This document shows, piece by piece, positions 59,172 to 64,000 of a DNA stretch of 64,000 nucleotides. The position numbers and the translations under genes are program-made. Every line of letters begins with the position of its first letter. The first letter of the stretch is position 1. Under the pieces are notes generated by a model. It did not search any database. It saw nothing but the letters and a program-made list of their open reading frames with translations, and was not told the DNA's origin. Source of the DNA: Oryzias latipes (taxonomy: Eukaryota; Chordata; Actinopteri; Beloniformes; Adrianichthyidae); contig NC_019862.2 in assembly GCF_002234675.1 (NCBI RefSeq), forward strand, positions 32,560,134 to 32,624,133, given 5' to 3'.

Positions 59172-60526
59172 CCACAAAGAACTGGAAACAAACCTTTTGG
59201 ACTTCCAGCACTAACAGGACATTCAGTAAAAAGTGTTCATTCGGAGACAGCGGTGTCTTGGACTGATGCCATCATGCTACAATGCTTTCATGATGTGATG
59301 TCATCACGCTATGATGCTTTGCTAATGAGCTGTTCTGTGTGTCACTTGCATGTTATCATGGACCACTTTAAAGTTGGACTATGTTTTCACCTTTCATGTC
59401 TGGTGAGTCAAAAGTGAGATTTTGGTCTTTAGTTGGGACTTTAAACTTGGAGCATCAAACTCTAAACAGCAAAATCTGTTTCAAGCTTGTTGCTCTGCCG
59501 AGTGGTTCTAGTATTTCTCTTCAGGAGATGATCAAGCTAGCGGTAGCTCCCAAAGCATCAGCAGCATTGATCTGCGGACATTTTTACAGCTTGTGTTTAG
59601 GTGAACTTTGGGTTAGAGCTTTGTTCAAACCTCAATTTATTTCATCACTGTTTGGTTCGATATGTGATCTGTGTATTACAAAACAAAAAAAATCCTCTTT
59701 TAAATTTGTTGATAATCAAGTAAAAACGATGTAAAACCTTTCAGGTAGCCTGGTGTAATGTATTAAGACAATAAAGCCTTACATTTAGCACAACACGTTT
59801 GTCACTTTCAGCATAGATGTGTGGTAGGAAGCAACGATTCGCTTTCCCCACCATTCTGTGTAGCAGTGTAACAGAAACCCAGAATTGTGCCATAACTACA
59901 ACGTCTTTCTGCAATATTTTAGTTTTGCTGTCTGTTTTCATGAACTCTAAACCAATTTCAAACAAATGAGAATCCTTTAAAGACCTCAAAGATTTGATTT
60001 TTTGCATTAAATTGCATTATTTTCCCTCCAGTACATTGTATAAATCCAGATTTGATCATGCATGAAGCTCCCGCCTGTCCTGGTCTTTTTATTCCACCAA
60101 AGTGTGTCTTTGTCATGTAAAGTTGCAGTGAGAGTACTGGGTATTCAAACAGCCATTTATTTGGAGCATTGCTGCAACTATTTTGGTCTTACAATGGAGT
60201 CATGTGTTTTAATGCTGGTAGCCCACATGAGCGAGTAGAATAATCCCCTCTGTCTGCCTCTTTCCCTTCATTTCCGTTTGCCTTGTGTTTCTGATTTTTG
60301 CATACAGCTGCTTCACGTCTCCAGATTCTATGTTGGGTGTTTATTATTGGGGTCAATCAAACCTGGACACCAGTTCAAGACCCGCTCAGCCTGTTTTCTG
60401 CAACAGTTTTGTTGATTTGGCGTCTGTTTTACCAAACCTTGCCATAAACGTATGCAAGCCTTTGATTGAATTTTGATTTCTCTTCAGCTCAACAACATTT
60501 AAAAGCTGAAACTCACAAACATGAAT
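59172..60526. other. Probable intronic stretch, nothing recognised
   Basis: A 117-codon frame at 59381-59734 has no recognised domain. No supported feature. Confidence 0.45.
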
Positions 60527-60690
60527 GGTAAATGGCGTATACTTATATAGCGCTTTTCTACCTACAAGGCCCAAAGTGCTTTACAATCACACACACAGTC
60601 ACACACCCACATTCACACACATTCACACACACACACACATTCACACACATTCTCACACTGGTGAACATGAGTTCTGAAGGAGCCTTGATT
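60527..60690 (+). repeat. Interspersed repeat (GGTAAATGG...TATATAGCGCTTTTCTA) with CA tract
   Basis: ATGGTAAATGGCGTATAC, TTATATAGCGCTTTTCTACC, CCCAAAGTGCTTTACAATC and a CACACATTCACACA tract ending ACTGGTGAACATGAG match a very common fish repeat in order. Family class is not certain. Confidence 0.7.
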
Positions 60691-63479
60691 TTCCTCTGGT
60701 CTCCTCAGCAGTAACTACCATTTGTAACCAAAATTAGACACTTGTACATGAGTTCACTTAAGCGCGAGTGCAAAAAAACCCAAACTGCTCTGGTTTTACC
60801 TTTTAATGTATTTGTATTTATGGCAGTGAGTAGTCTGGATCTGCTGTCATTTCCTTGGAGCATGACATGGGAAATGAGCTGGCTGCTGGGTTGCATTAAC
60901 TCAGACATGTCATGATCTCACTGCTTTGGTGTATAAACACTGCTTTAGGATACTGATTAAAAACATGTCTTTCTCCACATTTCTGCATTTGTGTTTGCAC
61001 GTGCTTTTAGCGGTGCTGTACTTTGGGACAGTTTGAAACCAGATAGAAGGTATTTTAATGTAATGTAACTATCTTCTCTGGAGCTTGGCCTCTGCCTTGA
61101 AGATGAAGTTCCACAGTAATACAATCTTGTAAATCAAAAACACCAGACATTGATGTTTTTCCTTTTATGGAGGCAGTATTATCTCAGGTTTGTTCTTTAG
61201 CACTCTCCTTTCCTTCCTCTTCATCTGGTCTAGGTTAACACAGAAATGGAGAGCTGAAGGGGTTGCCAGTAGGGGGTCAATTGGTGAGGTAGAACTGTGG
61301 GAGATTCTGTGAAATAGATGCCAGGAGAGATGGAGGGAAAGTAACATACTTAAAGAAGTAATTTAAAACACAGCTGCAGCAGACGGTCGCCCAGACGACG
61401 CAGGAGTCATGTGAGACTGAACCTGGATCCACAATCCAACGTAGAATGGATTTAAAGTACGAGTTCACAACATTGTCAATAAAGTTTAATTTTATTTTGA
61501 TGAACTAGAACAAGTATTAATGGATCCTTTAGAGCAGTTATACAGGATACAAGTCAGAGTAATATGAATGAGCTGCTTCAGTTTGTACATACATGACCTG
61601 TAGGTATGATAGTGGGAGTGGCAGATCAATGCAGATGATCACATGGTATTCATAATCTATTGGACCAGGCTGCTGTCCTTTCATTGAGCTTTGGTTTAGG
61701 AAGTTTATGAGGGAGATTTTTTCATTGTCTGTACTTTGAAAGACTCTATGACGGCACCTTCCCCTCTGTAGTTGATGCTGTTGTGGCGGCGTACTTGTGT
61801 CAGGGGAAAATAGCCTGACAGAAGCACAGGCTTTATATTGAATGGACGGCATATTTCACAAAGTCAAAGGCTGCTTCCCTGTGGCTTTTCTCTCTTTTAT
61901 GCCTTCCTTCAGACTGAAGGAGCAGATGCTCCTCTGCTCTGGTGTTATTGTGTGCAACCGGCCAGCCTGCAAGCTGGCGAGAAGGCAAAGGGGGAGGAGA
62001 CAAGCTTTGCGTGCCCCTTTTATTTGACCTTTTTCACAGTTCTCGCCGTTAGTCTTGTTCAGCTCATGCTGTCTGTAGGACGAGTAAATCTCTTATGGTG
62101 GAGGATGGCCCCTTTAAGCACAAGTCTGCACATTTTCATTGACCAACTGACAAGTTAAGGCAACCAGCAATCTTCCTGTAAATGCACCTAAAACTAAAAT
62201 CTAGTGGGAATAACAAACAAACACTGACCGACTTTGGTTTGGTTTCATTTAACCCAGGGGACAATAAATGCCTCGAGTTGGTCCCCATATGTTCATGGGA
62301 GGACAGTTGTCGTGGCGATGGATACTTAGTGGTCACATCTCCATTTTCCCTGTTGGCCTACATCCCTGCAGCCATGAACTCAGATGCCCCTTTGGAAACG
62401 TTGCAATTGCATCCAGACTTTTATATTCTTTTAGAACAAATTGTTTTTTCTACAATTTCAAATTCTGCATCCTGCTGATTTTCCCAGTTTATGTTTCTTT
62501 TCAGCAAAAACAAAGACAGTTTGAAATGGAAACAACTTTTTTGCAACAGTTTGTGAGATTTACAAGAGTTAAGATTCATGAAACAATTTGGTGATTCAGG
62601 TAAAAACTCGGTGACTAAAAAAGAAAAGGCAGACCTGTTACGTCACAGTTTTTGTGTGCATGTCATTTTGTTGGCAAAGTCAATGTAATGCATAACAGTT
62701 AGAATGAAATGACAGCAAACAGTGAAAGCGTTCCTTCACTATTTTAATGTGTCCATTTTTACAGCTATTGACAGGAAAGCTTCATGTCAGGGTCTGATTC
62801 CATCACTGACTCAGGACAAGCAACATACTTCTTGGTTGTTTTGTTTCTATGGTTTGCATTAGCTTGTATGAAGGACTTGAAGTTCATTAGGACAAAAATG
62901 GACTTTGTGTAGAAAAGAGGAAGTACATAAAACCTGAGCTTCATAAACAACCTACCTACTAAAAGTCCTTTTGACTGTCCTCTGAAGACATTCAATCATT
63001 TCTCCTCATTATTCTTGTTCTGCTGGTGGAGGCTTTTACTGAAAGGTAAAGGAACCCAAATGTTTGTCAAAGGGCCAGCTTCAGTGTAAGTTAAAGTCAT
63101 TCCTTATGATGATTATGCTTTTTCTTTCCTCTCTGTCAGAGCAGCAATATTCATGATAGATTGCATGACTGTTCTCTTAAATTATCAAAGATATAATGTG
63201 TCGTGTTTGATAATGTTGCACCTTTCTGTAGAAATCTGTAAGTTTTGTGGATAAGAGTTTGTCATCTGAAAAAAAGGTAAACAAAAAAAATCAATAAATA
63301 AAAAACAGATGTTGATTGTCTGGGGAATGACATCTTTGTGTTCTTTCTGTGTGCTGTAATTGTATTTATTGTTTCTTTTTAACTTATAAATAGTATATAT
63401 ACCCAAACATTTGCTAAAAAGGCTTCCTTATCTAGCCAAAAAGGGGTTTGGTAGGGATATGCCTAGTCTTTCATGAAGA
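60691..63479. other. Probable intronic stretch, nothing recognised
   Basis: Several 60-108-codon frames near 61.8-62.6 kb lack domains and reliable splice sites. No repeat module recognised. Confidence 0.45.
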
Positions 63480-63725
63480 ATGGCGGCTTTTAAATTCCCG
63501 CCATTGCCCACGTTAAGCAGGTACACAGAACCCTCAGACTGTGTCTCCGCCGTCTCCCCATCGACCCCCATAAGCAGCTAAAGGGCCAGGCTAAGCCAAC
63601 ACAAAGCAGACAGCGCGGGGTCTTATCTGTGGAATGCCGGGCCGTCACAGAGGGTCTCCTCTGCATCGAAGAGCTTTATTATCTTCAAGCCTCTGTCTGC
63701 CCCCCAAGACCTCGTCTTTCTATCT
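63480..63725. other. GC-rich block in AT-rich intron; possible conserved element
   Basis: The block is clearly richer in GC than the 3 kb before it, carries no good open frame and no simple repeat, and includes palindromic GGCGGCTTTTAAATTCCCGCC near 63484-63503. It could be a regulatory element or an old repeat. Confidence 0.25.
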
Positions 63726-64000
63726 CTTTAGATGTTTACCTTTCTATTTCTGTCACTTCCCTAGCCTGTCGTTGGTACATTCTGGGTTTTTCCTGCTTTT
63801 AAACTGAAATGAGTCTCGTCCTCTCATGTACACTAGCTTTGTATTGGCTGTGCTGTAGCTTGTAGACAGTAGAAGCAGATTGTGTCCGTGTTGGAAGATC
63901 CGGAGGCTGCAGTTCCCTCTGGTTGCTGCCGTTCTGCACGCCTTAGCATTTTTATAGACTTGCATGTTTGCTGCGGTCAGTCTTCCTGGCAAGACCCAAT

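Noticed and set aside
59381-59734. 117-codon plus frame after the 31-bp array
   Set aside because: No recognisable domain or start context; probably chance within an intron.

Overview
The window reads as teleost fish nuclear DNA. The base composition is AT-leaning, introns are present, fish-type repeats are dense (L2, L1-like, RTE-type and Gypsy retroelements; hAT and TTAA-flanked MITEs), and the one clear protein is a fish sphingosine-1-phosphate receptor. Several repeat families look like those I remember from medaka/ricefish (Oryzias), but that is memory rather than a search. Gene density is very low. One gene is certain (s1pr4, minus strand, 35.9-38.7 kb) and one first exon is well supported (plus strand, 46.1 kb, inside a CpG-rich promoter). 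Three further exon-like segments (2.2, 9.3-10.1 and 17.2 kb) are only suggestive.

Layout. 0-9 kb: intergenic, with copies of a ricefish-like interspersed repeat (called family H here), a LINE tail at 7.8-8.2 kb and a possible signal-peptide exon at 2.2 kb. 9-27 kb: intergenic or intronic, with a possible 5' exon at 9.3-9.8 kb, 14-bp and 13-bp minisatellites, a 1.2-kb hAT copy, a solo-LTR-like block, SINE and LINE tails and two MITE copies with TTAA ends. 27.5-34.7 kb: a continuous retroelement graveyard made of a degraded L1-like LINE (minus) broken by a retroposed segment with its own target duplication, a Gypsy RNase H/integrase scrap (plus), an L2 LINE whose endonuclease half (plus) and reverse-transcriptase half (minus) face each other, and an RTE-type tail. 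35.6-38.7 kb: s1pr4. 42-45.7 kb: a MITE with a hAT nested inside it, a 1-kb 25-bp minisatellite, and a 49-bp repeat that abuts the promoter at 45.7-46.4 kb. 46.1-64 kb: probably the long first intron of the gene that starts at 46.1 kb. It holds a family-H copy with two elements nested in it, a second family-H copy facing it, another hAT with target duplication, and a 3.3-kb 31-bp minisatellite with higher-order structure.

The two supported transcription units are about 7.4 kb apart and divergent: s1pr4 leaves the shared intergenic region to the left and the CpG-island gene to the right. Nothing here forms an operon, CRISPR array or bacterial-type system. The points most worth checking are an in-frame upstream start that could lengthen S1PR4, the inverted L2 junction, the nested insertions with readable target duplications, and the tandem arrays beside or inside the 46.1-kb gene.
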